A DNA stretch of 64,000 bases from Leptothermofonsia sichuanensis E412 (GTDB lineage Bacteria > Cyanobacteriota > Cyanobacteriia > Leptolyngbyales > Leptolyngbyaceae). The notes beneath the pieces were generated by a model. The model did not search any database. It was not told the origin of the DNA and saw only the letters and a program-made list of their open reading frames with translations. Shown piece after piece: positions 25,788 to 34,679 of the stretch (the first letter of the stretch is position 1; each line of letters starts with the position of its first letter). The stretch lies in the NCBI RefSeq assembly GCF_019891175.1, contig NZ_CP072600.1, forward strand, positions 2,480,001-2,544,000, read 5' to 3'. The position numbers and the translations under genes were made by a program.

Positions 25788-26340
25788 CAAGAGTGAGTGC
25801 ATACAGGGGGATGGAGTGGTTTGACAACACCTTGAGGTAACGAGTATTGCGATTAACACGATGTGCAACTTTTCTAAGGACAAACTCCTCTCGTTTCCAG
25901 GCTCCGCCTGGAAATGCCCCTGGTGAGGCTCTGCCTCGTAACGAGGGGCGCTCAAATTCGAGCTTCTCTGAAGGAGAAATTAGGGGTTTCAGACCATAAG
26001 TTGCCCATCGCATGATTAGTGCACAAGACGTTGTCATTGTTCTAAATCCATGTTCTAAATCCATCGAGAATCAGATCGGTGCGATTTGGAACTTTATTCA
26101 TCACCACAATGCACAATTTCAGAGTTCCAACCGTAAACAGGTGCCACCACCAACAGCCAACCACGAAGAACTACATACAATACCCGGTACTCAATATCCG
26201 ATACTCAAACTTGTAGTTACCCATCAGAGCATTTGCTGTACGGGCGCTCTGTTCTATGGGTTGAAATCTGATCTATTCCGATTTAGGGTAGTAGTTGATA
26301 GAAAACGTGAATGTTTTGCAAACCCTTTAAGGAGAAAAGA
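25788..26340. other. Gene-free stretch with dispersed palindrome
   Basis: About 550 bases. A TCGTTTCCAGGCTCCGCCTGGAAATG-type palindrome lies at 25888-25946. The remainder (25950-26330) has no recognisable coding region. Confidence 0.5.
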
Positions 26341-26550
26341 ATGAATTCACAAGAAATCCAGGGAAAACCACCATCAGCATCGACAGTTCCTCACCATAAC
26401 CTGTGGGAAGAATTTGGCTCTGCTCCCTTAGCTTTTTTAATGAAAAATCCTAAGGTAACACCTGTTTTCCTGTTTGGCCTGGCATTAGCCCCCCTCCTCA
26501 TTGCTTCGGTGGTTTTGACCATGATTTTCCTTCTGGGTGGCGCTGAATAA
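26341..26550 (+). CDS. 69-aa single-span membrane protein
   Basis: Preceded by AAGGAGAAAAGA before the ATG. The first 40 residues are soluble (QGKPPSASTVPHHNLWEEFG), then VTPVFLFGLALAPLLIASVV LTMIFLL forms one or two hydrophobic segments. No family recognised. The good ribosome site and biased composition support translation. Confidence 0.6.
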   Translation: MNSQEIQGKPPSASTVPHHNLWEEFGSAPLAFLMKNPKVTPVFLFGLALAPLLIASVVLTMIFLLGGAE

Positions 26551-26822
26551 CCGCCTGTACACACACAGGAGCCAATGGGTAAACCCTGGTGCAGGTTGTC
26601 GAAAATACCTTTCCAGCTTCCGACATTACCAGGCTGGAGCCTGGTAACGAGCAAACCTGAAACCTGAAACCTGTTGCTCCTGCATAATTCCAAAGCAACC
26701 CATCATCTACAAAAAATAGATTGTAGAAGTCTCACGGCGCAGGGCGCTTCATCGAGTATCTGCCGCGCCCTCTGTTATCTGCTGCGCCCTCTGTTTAAAT
26801 CGGTATCAGCCAATCCTGCTGG

Positions 26823-26927
26823 CTAGAACGTCAGTTCAGAATTCCAGGAAATCGGATTTCTTGTAAGAAATTCAACGAAACCCGGGTATCCGGTAGAAGA
26901 AATCCGATTTCTGTACCGGCGTTCTAG
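26823..26927. mobile_element. 105-bp CTAG-bounded inverted-repeat element
   Basis: CTAGAACG at 26823 and CGTTCTAG ending 26927 enclose arms AGGAAATCGGATTTCTT and AAGAAATCCGATTTCT. It has the same length and CTAG ends as the other MITE but different sequence. It looks like a second MITE family of the IS630/Tc1 type (inference). Confidence 0.6.
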
Positions 26928-26993
26928 TGCAGGTTAGCAGACATAACCGTACAGTGCCTTGATGCTCAACTTTAAAATTTATCGAGATTTCGC

Positions 26994-27026
26994 CTTCTGC
27001 CTTCTGCCTTCTGCCTTCTGTCTTCC
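26994..27026. repeat. Heptamer tandem repeat (GCCTTCT)n
   Basis: Four to five copies of CCTTCTG in tandem before the IS630-type copy B. Such heptamer runs are frequent in cyanobacterial intergenic DNA. A related degenerate tract is at 36674-36725. Confidence 0.7.
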
Positions 27027-27030
27027 TACC

Positions 27031-28250
27031 CTAGTAGTCTGTCAACTTTGTTTTGATGGATAGATTAGGGGAGAATGGAGAGGCAGATACCTCTTACCAA
27101 CCATGCCCCAAAAGAGATACATCGTAGCCCTTAGCTGTGAAGAGCGGGAGACTTTAGAAAGTCTGACAACAACCGGAAAAACATCCGTTTATAAACTCAA
27201 TCATGCTCGAATTTTGCTGAAAGCTGACATCAACCAGGAAGGCGGCGGTTGGCGGGATCAAGATATCAGTGATGCACTCGATATTAGGGTATCTACGATT
27301 GAACGAGTCCGGCAACGCTTTGTTGCACAGAGTTTAGAGGCTGCCTTAGGGCGTCAAACTCCAAGTCGAACCAAGCCCCGCTTACTCGATGGCGAACAAG
27401 AAGCGCATTTGATTGCGCTGGCGTGTGCCGAGACTCCTGAAGGACAAGGGAAATGGAGCGTTCGCCTGTTAGCAGACCAACTGGTTGAGTTGGGATATGT
27501 AGAGAGCATTTCGCATGAAACCGTGCGGCAAACGCTGAAAAAAACGAACTCAAACCCTGGTTGCAGGAATGCTGGGTAATTCCGCCGAAGTCCAATGGCG
27601 AGTTTGTTTACTACATGGAAGATGTTTTGAGCGTTTATACACGCCCTTATGACCCGCGCTACCCGGTCGTTTGTTTCGATGAAACCAGCAAACAATTAGT
27701 CCTCGAAACGCAAGTTCCCCTCCCCCCAACCCGGTCAACCGAAGCGCTATGACTATGAATATGAACGCAATGGGGTCTGTAATCTCTTCATGATTTCTGA
27801 ACCCTTAGCTGGATGGCGGCATGTAGAAGTCACTGAACGGCGCACCAAACAAGACTATGCCAAACAAATGAAATATCTGGTGGATGTGCGTTACCCCGAT
27901 GCCGAATGGATTACCATCGTGCATGACCAACTCAATATTCATGACCCATCTGCCTTGTATGAGACGTTTGCACCTCAAGAAGCCAAGCGGATTCTAGACA
28001 AATTAGAGATTCATTACACACCAAAACATGGCAGTTGGCTTAACATGGCAGAAATTGAACTCAGTGTTTTAGCCCGTCAGTGCTTGGATCGTCGCATCCC
28101 AGATCAAGATACGTTGAAACGGGAAATTGCTGCTTGGGAAGAACGCAGAAATGATCAATCTCGCACCATTGATTGGCAATTTACGACTGAAGATGCTCGC
28201 ATCAAACTTAAGCGACTCTATCCCTCAATTCTTTCTTGACAAGCTACTAG
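27031..28250 (+). mobile_element. IS630-type element, copy B (second family)
   Basis: Complete ends: CTAGTAGTCTGTCAACTTTG from 27031, and the complement of CTAGTAGCTTGTCAAGAAAG to 28250, with TA duplicated within CTAG. It inserted exactly at the TAG stop codon of the gene at 28247-29116 and leaves that gene intact. The transposase is inactivated by a short deletion. Confidence 0.9.
27103..28239 (+). pseudogene. IS630-family transposase, frameshifted (copy B)
   Basis: Frames at 27103-27579 (HTH half), 27561-27752 and 27790-28239 together encode the same protein as copy A. The first junction is the natural -1 frameshift at an A-run. The second break is in a C-run: six C here against eight in copy A, shifting the frame after PLPP to a stop. 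The DDE residues therefore lie on separate frames and the copy is probably dead, unless the run is a sequencing error. Confidence 0.85.
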
Positions 28251-29116
28251 CCTTCTGCCATTTCTGCCCCAAATCCACCCGCTTTCAGGTGACGCAGCAG
28301 AGATTGAACAATCGGAACAGCAATCCCAATTCCAAGCAGAGCGTTGAAGCCTGCCACAACAGCAGGTGCAGAGAGCAACAGGGTCAACTCAGGGAAGAGC
28401 GCAAGGACGGCGATGAAGATCAGGAAAAAGACAGGAGTTGCAATTCCAGCGCTCACGGCGGCAGCAACCACGCGATCGCGGAATTCCTCAACGGTGATGT
28501 CACCTCGATAGAGATCCAGAGCATAAGCAAGTGCCGTTACAACAGTCTGAGTCAGAATCGCTGTTCCGACCGTTGCCACGCCTAATTTTGCGATCGTGCC
28601 TGAGTTTTTGATGATGGAATCTACAGCATTGTAGCAGCGAATGTAAAGCTGCTCTCCGCCAGTCATAACACGGGACCCTCGTCGCAAATTGTCAGCCCCA
28701 ACTTCCCAGAGGATATTCTCTGCTCCATTAGACCCCCCCTGCTGGCGGGGAATAATGTGACTGCCGTGCTTATCCGCCAGAAATAGACGAATCTTCGTTT
28801 CACTTGCACCCAGTTTGCTGGTGCCCGGAATTTTTTCAAACAGTTTCATGACATCTGCATCCGAGCGTGGAACATCACAATGCCTTACGCCCGCCCCCAT
28901 TTGCAACCGCCGGGCAATCTTTGGCATCTCTGTGGCCAGGGCTTCAATGGTTTTAGGGAGATCCTTCAGGGCATCGGCGATCGCAGTTCCAGAAACCCCA
29001 AGCTCGAAGGCAGCGGTCTGCACGTTATTGACCGACTCATACAAGTGTTGGGTAGCCGCCTGAACAATATCGCTGGCTTCCTGGGTGAACTTTTGAGTTT
29101 CTTGCAATAAATCCAT
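28247..29116 (-). CDS. Membrane protein with HNH-like motif
   Basis: A 289-aa protein. Residues 1-90 are helical, possibly coiled-coil (TQEASDIVQAATQHLYESVN). The middle has DKHGSHIIPRQQGGSNGAEN followed by ILWEVGADNLRRG, an H-x-H...N spacing reminiscent of HNH nucleases. The C-terminal third has about three hydrophobic segments (SAGIATPVFFLIFIAVLALF and others). I recognise no named family. The TAG stop lies in the CTAG where IS630-type copy B inserted, so the end is native. Confidence 0.6.
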   Translation of the reverse strand: MDLLQETQKFTQEASDIVQAATQHLYESVNNVQTAAFELGVSGTAIADALKDLPKTIEALATEMPKIARRLQMGAGVRHCDVPRSDADVMKLFEKIPGTSKLGASETKIRLFLADKHGSHIIPRQQGGSNGAENILWEVGADNLRRGSRVMTGGEQLYIRCYNAVDSIIKNSGTIAKLGVATVGTAILTQTVVTALAYALDLYRGDITVEEFRDRVVAAAVSAGIATPVFFLIFIAVLALFPELTLLLSAPAVVAGFNALLGIGIAVPIVQSLLRHLKAGGFGAEMAEG

Positions 29117-29502
29117 TGGAAGTGAAATAAATAACTGAAGCTAAAAAACAATCCCAGGTAGTCTAATTCCGTATTTGAGGTAAACAATGATACGAGTTTT
29201 CAGTGAGACTTCGAGTGAGACTTCCTGTGTTCCTTCAGTCCCTCCACCCTGGGAGGTTGTGAGCTTCTTTTACCGCTCTGCAAATTGGTTCAGGGATTGG
29301 GGAAATCAATCAGGAGTCCGTAAAATTATTGAAATCTTTATATTTCCAGGACACAGAATGAAGATTTCAGCCGTTACATTAAAATACTGAGTAGCAATGC
29401 TGGCATCTTCATTCAAATGTGGGGAGAATATAAGTTGGTGATAGCCTTTTCCACATTGGGTATCCCGGTGCATTTATCCAGAATGGCTTCCAAGTGTCAA
29501 AT

Positions 29503-29570
29503 GGCTTAAGCTCGAGCGGCTCAAGCTCAAATGGCTTAAGTTTAAGTGGCTCAAGTTTAGATATCTCAAG
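29503..29570. repeat. 15-bp tandem repeat, about 4.5 units
   Basis: Units GGCTTAAGCTCGAGC, GGCTCAAGCTCAAAT, GGCTTAAGTTTAAGT and GGCTCAAGTTTAGAT follow each other from 29503, then ATCTCAAG. They lie 160 nt upstream of the PTPA-CTERM gene and could be direct-repeat regulator sites; nothing proves this. Confidence 0.75.
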
Positions 29571-29609
29571 AGTTGAATGTCACTGAATCAAGCCAAATGC
29601 GCGCGCTCA

Positions 29610-29642
29610 GATCTCCAACTTCTCGAAGAAGTTGGAGATCTT
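29610..29642. terminator. Strong palindrome, possible attenuator or terminator
   Basis: AGATCTCCAACTTCT pairs with AGAAGTTGGAGATCT around a 3-base loop, followed by TTTAGT. The stem is close to perfect. It sits 90 nt upstream of the PTPA-CTERM start, where it could terminate or attenuate a leader transcript. Confidence 0.45.
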
Positions 29643-29731
29643 TAGTCCCTTATGTCAGTGCCATTGATCTCAAGAGTTCATTTCAGGGTACTCCTACCGT
29701 TCACCTTTCCTTGTTTGGAGTACATCACTCT

Positions 29732-30334
29732 ATGACCACATCCACGCTTGTAAAAACTTCGCTGATGGTTGCGGCTGGAGCAACCATTGGTGGGTTCAGC
29801 CTTGCCCTGTCTGAACCTGCCCACGCCCTGGGATTTACAACTCCCTATGCACCCGCTAATTTCACCCTAACCAACACCAACGCCGATGGTTCTGTGGATA
29901 CTTCTGGTGTCCCCAACTCCATCACTATCACGGGCGGAGACAACGGATCTTTTACCTTTGGATTAACTGATTACGTGACCACTGCAACCACTGCCGGACT
30001 GGTGAGCTTTAACTGGAACTATGGAACCCGTGACTCTAGCCCTTTCTGGGATCCATTTGGTTACATTGTGAACGGGGTGTTTACTCAGCTTACCAACAGT
30101 GCTGGTCCTACGATCCAAAACGGGTCTGTGTCTTTCAATGTTGCCCTGGGCGACAGCTTTGGATTCAGGATTCGGACTGTAGATAATTTAGCCGGTCGGG
30201 CAAGTGCAACCATTTCCAATTTCAACGTTCAGGCAATTCCCACCCCTGCCCTGTTGCCAGGTTTAATCGGGTTGGGATTGGGTGCTCTGCGTAAACGAAA
30301 AGGGCAGGCTACTGAGGAGCCAGTTCAGGTCTAG
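29732..30334 (+). CDS. Exported PTPA-CTERM protein
   Basis: The ATG at 29732 (MTTSTLVKTSLMVAAGAT) is chosen because it gives a proper signal peptide (cleavage near ALSEPAHALG); the frame is open 160 nt upstream. The body is a beta-rich extracellular domain of 170 residues. The C-terminus is a sorting signal: PTPALLPGLIGLGLGALRKR, the PTPA variant of PEP-CTERM, recognised by an exosortase. A role in the sheath or outer surface is inferred. No exosortase is in the window. Confidence 0.85.
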   Translation: MTTSTLVKTSLMVAAGATIGGFSLALSEPAHALGFTTPYAPANFTLTNTNADGSVDTSGVPNSITITGGDNGSFTFGLTDYVTTATTAGLVSFNWNYGTRDSSPFWDPFGYIVNGVFTQLTNSAGPTIQNGSVSFNVALGDSFGFRIRTVDNLAGRASATISNFNVQAIPTPALLPGLIGLGLGALRKRKGQATEEPVQV

Positions 30335-30340
30335 TGGTCT

Positions 30341-30357
30341 GTCAAGAATTATTTTGT
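30341..30357 (+). repeat. Possible single MITE end
   Basis: The sequence beginning CTAGTGGTCTGTCAAG (30333 onward) matches the outer 15 bases of the CTAG-flanked MITE. No matching right end was found downstream; it may be a remnant. An ATTATTTTG/CAAAATAAT hairpin follows. Confidence 0.4.
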
Positions 30358-30530
30358 GGGTTGAAAACCTCAAAATAATAACCTTCTCCTGACCCCAGAC
30401 TCACAAATACAAAGTTGGAAAACCCACCAGGGTACCAGGATGGCTGAATGGCAGGATAAATTGAAGATTTTCATTTCAATTTATCCTGCTTCTCGATACG
30501 CCTGTGGATTCTTTTGATGATGGAATACCA

Positions 30531-30704
30531 TCAGGGTTGCCCGACCGACTCCATCTTTTCATAGCTGGATTGAGCGGTCAGCTTCAGGTAGCTTCGCTGG
30601 GACTCTCTAAAGTCTGACACCTGCACCTTGACCGCAATCCCATCGATCGGTGGCCCATTGGCAATCACCCCGGTGACACGGTTTGAACGCGGCTCATACA
30701 GCAA
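30531..30704 (-). CDS. Possible small ORF after the L7/L12-domain gene
   Basis: From a TTG at 30704 about 57 codons are open, reading LYEPRSNRVTGVIANGPPID then VKVQVSDFRESQRSYLKLTA. The composition is protein-like. It begins in the -1 frame right at the stop of the upstream gene, so it may be a separate gene or a frameshifted extension. No ATG and no ribosome site are visible. Confidence 0.35.
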   Translation of the reverse strand: MLYEPRSNRVTGVIANGPPIDGIAVKVQVSDFRESQRSYLKLTAQSSYEKMESVGQP

Positions 30705-30709
30705 CCGGG

Positions 30710-31432
30710 TTAATCACTGGCAATCACCATTACGGTTGCACCAATCGCCTCCAGTTTCCGTTTATATTCCTGGGCAGTAGCGTCAGATACGCGTTCCTTG
30801 ATGGGGACAGGAACCGCTTCTACCAATTCTTTGGCTTCCTTCAACCCCAGACGAGTCAGTTCTCTAACGATCTTGATGGCTTCAAGCTTGCGGTTCTGGG
30901 GCACGGTTTCCAGGATAACGTCGAAAGTGGTGCCAGGCGGTGTAGCCTCAGACAGTGTAGACCCGGATGCAGGTCCGAATGAACTCGATTCTAATCTGGC
31001 AGTTATTGGATTGACCGGGAGTTGCAGGATGCCTGGGTTAAACCGATAGAAGAGATCGCCATTCTCAGTGACTTCAAAATCAGCACTGAATTCTCTGGAT
31101 CGCTCATCCAGATAGGTCTTTGCTTCGCGTCCATCCAGCCCGGTTGCCATTGAAAACTGGAGGGCAGTGATTCGTCCATTTCCTTGCTTTAAGAGTTTAA
31201 GGAAAGCAGAGCGGAGGCGATCGCGCTGTTCTTGCTGCTGTTGCAACTGGGCGCTTCGAACCAGCCAGCCCCCCAACACTGCTGGTGGCAATCCCAAAAT
31301 CAACCCACCCGCAATCAGCGAGGTTCTTGCTTTGACATCTTCTTCTGCTACACTGGCGACGGCGATCGCCAGCAGTAGCACAGATCCAAATGTGAGCAGC
31401 ACTCCTCCAAATACTTTCTTAATCAGTTTCAT
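30710..31432 (-). CDS. Membrane protein with ribosomal L7/L12 C-terminal domain
   Basis: I start at the ATG at 31432 ([10 protein letters not shown]), which opens directly into a membrane segment. Layout: two hydrophobic helices (to about residue 65), a charged helical region with a winged-helix look ([20 protein letters not shown]), then a C-terminal domain matching ribosomal L7/L12 CTD ([20 protein letters not shown]...[10 protein letters not shown]). Known in cyanobacteria but functionally uncharacterised to my knowledge. Confidence 0.82.
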   Translation of the reverse strand: MKLIKKVFGGVLLTFGSVLLLAIAVASVAEEDVKARTSLIAGGLILGLPPAVLGGWLVRSAQLQQQQEQRDRLRSAFLKLLKQGNGRITALQFSMATGLDGREAKTYLDERSREFSADFEVTENGDLFYRFNPGILQLPVNPITARLESSSFGPASGSTLSEATPPGTTFDVILETVPQNRKLEAIKIVRELTRLGLKEAKELVEAVPVPIKERVSDATAQEYKRKLEAIGATVMVIASD

Positions 31433-31543
31433 GGTGCCAGCAAGTTCACGGCAGAAGATCGCCAACGATTCTAACCCTCTGGCAAGAAATTGTCCTCAAT
31501 TTGTCACACTTGGAAATTGGCAAGGGCAGGCGCAGGCTGAGGT

Positions 31544-31813
31544 TTAATACATTCCTCCCCAGGCATCCAGAATCGTCAGCATTCGCTTATCGGCTAAGCC
31601 GTCAACACGCCTCACGATATCGGTGAAAGAAGTGAAGTAAGATTGCTTGCGGGCTTTCTCAATGGTTTTGATCAGCTTTTCAGCAGTTTTGCCGCGAATT
31701 CCGGCGATCGCCATTTTCTGTAACAGTTCCGCAGCAGTAGCAGTGTTAAAAACTTCCAGTGGCTCAACTTTCTGTGGAATTTGTTGCTGAAGCAATGTGA
31801 TCTGTTGCTCCAA
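31544..31813 (-). CDS. Helix-hairpin-helix-like hypothetical protein
   Basis: An 89-aa protein with the ComEA-like pattern FNTATAAELLQKMAIAGIRG followed by KTAEKLIKTIEKARKQSYF. The listed start is a TTG at 31813. The frame is open further upstream and reads a coiled coil (LDAGLQDIKQIHQRDIQRLE) with no ATG before an in-frame stop, so the true start is uncertain. HhH folds bind DNA without sequence preference; the role here is unknown. Confidence 0.6.
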   Translation of the reverse strand: MEQQITLLQQQIPQKVEPLEVFNTATAAELLQKMAIAGIRGKTAEKLIKTIEKARKQSYFTSFTDIVRRVDGLADKRMLTILDAWGGMY

Positions 31814-32279
31814 ACGCTGAATATCGCGTTGGTGGATCTGTTTTATATCCTGTAGTCCTGCATCAAGACGAGATTCCAGATTGGTCAGGCGTTGCTCTGT
31901 CTCTCAGCAGCAGTGATTTGTTTAACTTTTCACAATGCATCTCTGCCAATCAGTAGTGAACATAGGATGGTCAATTATTTTCCAGAATTGCCACCAGAAT
32001 CCGAAGCAAATCTTCAAGATCGGCAGGAACGCGATAAATATTGAGATCTTGCTCAACCTGGCGCTGTTTGCGATCACAAAGCCTCTCACTTTCACAACTG
32101 ATTCAGGACTGCTATAGATAGAAACTCTGGTCTGTGGTCGGTTCCGCCTGAACGGGTGTCTTATGTAGTCTTATAAGGATACTGTCTAACTCCAGGTTGC
32201 GGTAGGATCGGACTATGGGATATATGGGATAAAGGATTTGCTTGTTCAGATTGAATTTCTGCCTGATTGGAGAAAGACT
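31814..32279. other. Gene-free stretch
   Basis: Apart from the possible coiled-coil extension of the previous gene (to about 31900), nothing coding was recognised. The divergent promoters of the flanking genes are expected here. Confidence 0.4.
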
Positions 32280-32723
32280 ATGAGACGGCTGCTCTGGGGT
32301 AGTCTGGCGGCGTTGTGGATGCAGGGAATGGGTGCGATCGCAGTCAATGCCCAAACTCCGGCTGATGTTTTGCCGTCCAGACGCCCCCAGGGAACGGGCA
32401 ACCTGCTCACCTATCCACCGGGCACCCAGATCTATCGCAACGGCGGCATCCAGACTCCAGATGGGCAGATGATCTACCCATCGGTGGCAGTTCCCAAAGG
32501 GGATGGGTCTACCACCTACTACTATGCCAACGGAACGCGGATTGACCTGAACCAGCAGTCGGTCAACCTGGGGGGCACCTATCTGATACCAGGCAGAGTA
32601 AATGGAGGATTGGGAAGCAATTCAAGCATCCGGGTTTATCAGCCCCCCACCTTTCCCAGCAATCCAGATCCTCCAAATTTCTTAGACCAGTTGAGGTTAG
32701 AGCGGCGACAGCTTCATTTTTAA
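32280..32723 (+). CDS. Exported hypothetical protein
   Basis: Start at 32280 (MRRLLWGSLAALWMQGMGAI), giving a signal peptide that would be cut after VNAQ. The mature 120 residues are rich in Pro, Gly and Tyr, with YPPGTQIYRNGGIQTPDGQM and GDGSTTYYYANGTRIDL. I recognise no enzyme family; the repeats of short beta-turn motifs suggest a surface or cell-wall protein. It converges on the YqgF gene with a 21-nt gap. Confidence 0.72.
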   Translation: MRRLLWGSLAALWMQGMGAIAVNAQTPADVLPSRRPQGTGNLLTYPPGTQIYRNGGIQTPDGQMIYPSVAVPKGDGSTTYYYANGTRIDLNQQSVNLGGTYLIPGRVNGGLGSNSSIRVYQPPTFPSNPDPPNFLDQLRLERRQLHF

Positions 32724-32744
32724 TTCACCAGCCAATTCACCAGC

Positions 32745-33176
32745 TTAATTCACCAGGTGCTCCAGGTAGCGCTCAATCAGCAGGATTGCCACAATGTCAT
32801 CAACCGGACGGGGAATGGGCCGGAGTGCCTGAGGAATTAATCTATCCAGCCCTCTGGGAGGATACATTTTCCAGTAGCGATCGCGGGCTTCCAGGGTACT
32901 GTAGCGCTCATCCACCAGCACCATCCGCAGGGGATCAGGCAATTCACTGGTGAGCCTGTGTTTCCAGTCTTTCGCGGTTGTTTGATTTCCCATCACCATC
33001 ATGGTAATAGGGAAACGTTGACGCAGGGTTTCAATCGTGGCGATCGCAGATTCAGTCGCCACCACCTGATGGTACTGCACAGTCCGGTCAACCCCCATCA
33101 CGGCCAGACCGCACTTGCGGCGACCGGGATCAAATCCGAGAATAACGGGCTGATTAGGAGGGGGGCTAGAAAGCAT
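32745..33176 (-). CDS. YqgF/RuvX-like RNase H-fold nuclease
   Basis: A 143-aa protein with the RNase H-fold opening VILGFDPGRRKCGLAVMG (first catalytic Asp), VMGNQTTAKDW, DERYSTLEARDRYW (Glu) and PVDDIVAILLIERYL (Asp). This is the YqgF/RuvX superfamily involved in pre-16S rRNA end processing and related to Holliday-junction resolvases. It is followed downstream on the minus strand by nothing related. The DUF3084 gene lies just upstream in the same direction. Confidence 0.85.
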   Translation of the reverse strand: MLSSPPPNQPVILGFDPGRRKCGLAVMGVDRTVQYHQVVATESAIATIETLRQRFPITMMVMGNQTTAKDWKHRLTSELPDPLRMVLVDERYSTLEARDRYWKMYPPRGLDRLIPQALRPIPRPVDDIVAILLIERYLEHLVN

Positions 33177-33219
33177 GGAATCACGGTTGGCTAGACGAGT
33201 TCACAGTTAAACCAGCAGT

Positions 33220-34506
33220 TCAATTTACAGTCCCGGTAGAGGGTGTTGTCGTGCGAAATAAAACCTGCCCATCCCGAACTGCAATTAATTCTACTTTGAG
33301 GGGACCCGCAACGTAGGTAACTTCGGATGCAACCGCTTTAAGTTCCACCATCTGGTTGTGCTGCTTGAGTTGGGTGATAAAGGTAATCAGATCCTGAATT
33401 CGCCCAATTTCCACTGAATCCGTCAAAATTCCGAGGCTGCGAGCGCGGAAATTAGCCGCAGCAATCAGTAAATTAATCCGCTGCTGAATTTGTTCATCGG
33501 TCATTCTGGACGGATCGATAGAGGTTGCGGCCACCACATCCCCTGCCAGAAAGATAGAACGATTGGGAACGGCGTCTGCAAATACCTGAATCGGAGTCTC
33601 TCCAATCAGATAATTTGCTGCCGAGAAAATTCTAACCACATAATCCTTACCATCGTTAATGCGGTTGATCAATTGTTCCACTTCCGGGTTTGTGATTTGA
33701 ATGATCTGCCCATTGGTGCCTGGTCGTGCCAGCCGAATGGCAGTTCGGTTTGCTTCATTCAAAAGCTGGTCTACCACCTGTTTGGCAGCTATAGTGGATG
33801 GAACCCGGACGAGGGCAGAGGCCAGAACCTGTCCCCGCTGAACGGCCACGTTGCCCTGGCGCAGCCCCTGACGTTCCAGCTCCAGTTCCTGAATTTCTCT
33901 GGCAAGGAAGGTTTGTTGAGCTTCCAGTTTTTGAACCTGCCGCTCTTTTTCCTTTACTTCTCCTTCTTTCTGGGCAATCAACTGGTTTTTTTCAACTTCC
34001 AGTTGATTGATCTCCGCCCGGAGCTGGCTTTGAGTGCGGATCAATTCTGCTTCTGCCCGTGCAGTTTCCGCCTGGGCACGACTGCGCTCCGCGATCGCTG
34101 TCCTCACTGCCCGATCGGCTTCCGCCAGTTGCTGCTGACTATCTGCTAGTTGCTTCTGTGCGGATGCCCGACCTGCCTGTGCTCTGGCGAGTTCTGCCTC
34201 TGCCTGATTTTTTTGAGCCTGGGCATTATGCAAGTCACCCCGAATTCGCCTCAATGTTCTCTGAAGCGAATCCAGCTCAAAAATGCCGGTCCGCAGATAT
34301 TCACTGGTAGCAAACAGGATGCCCAGGGTGGAGGCGGCAATGACGGTTCCAGTGAGAATGGTGACCAGTGTTGCAGTCTTACGGGGGCGCAGATTAAACA
34401 GGCTGAGACGAGCCTTGCCAACACGACTTCCCAGGCGATCGCCCACAGTGGCAATGACCCCGCCCAACAGCAGCACCGCCAGAATCAAAATATAACCAGT
34501 GGACAT
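33220..34506 (-). CDS. DUF3084 membrane coiled-coil protein
   Basis: A 428-aa protein with two N-terminal membrane helices (ILILAVLLLGGVIATVGDRL and TLVTILTGTVIAASTLGILF), then about 140 residues of coiled coil (QAEAELARAQAGRASAQKQL and onward). A C-terminal globular DUF3084 domain follows. This family is widespread in cyanobacteria, and the neighbouring YqgF gene 43 nt downstream suggests cotranscription. Function is unknown. Confidence 0.9.
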   Translation of the reverse strand: MSTGYILILAVLLLGGVIATVGDRLGSRVGKARLSLFNLRPRKTATLVTILTGTVIAASTLGILFATSEYLRTGIFELDSLQRTLRRIRGDLHNAQAQKNQAEAELARAQAGRASAQKQLADSQQQLAEADRAVRTAIAERSRAQAETARAEAELIRTQSQLRAEINQLEVEKNQLIAQKEGEVKEKERQVQKLEAQQTFLAREIQELELERQGLRQGNVAVQRGQVLASALVRVPSTIAAKQVVDQLLNEANRTAIRLARPGTNGQIIQITNPEVEQLINRINDGKDYVVRIFSAANYLIGETPIQVFADAVPNRSIFLAGDVVAATSIDPSRMTDEQIQQRINLLIAAANFRARSLGILTDSVEIGRIQDLITFITQLKQHNQMVELKAVASEVTYVAGPLKVELIAVRDGQVLFRTTTPSTGTVN

Positions 34507-34636
34507 TCACACTCCCGAATTGCCTGCACTCCCTGACAGCTTACGCCAACACCACACAAGACCACCTACAGCCTACCCCAGGGTTTCTCCAAAAAACTAC
34601 CAATCCCATTTCCGTGCCCAGCCCCAAGTCTGGTGC

Positions 34637-34666
34637 TGGATCAACCGATGCCCCAAATGGTATAAT
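34637..34666 (+). promoter_or_regulatory. Promoter for tRNA-His
   Basis: A perfect -10 TATAAT at 34661-34666 lies 14 nt before the tRNA. A weak -35 (TGGATC at 34637) lies 18 nt further upstream. Confidence 0.65.
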
Positions 34667-34679
34667 AAAAAATGCAATG

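Noticed and set aside
25897-25945. Palindromes as transcription terminators
   Set aside because: The same sequence type recurs in several intergenic places without fixed relation to gene ends; recorded as a dispersed repeat instead.
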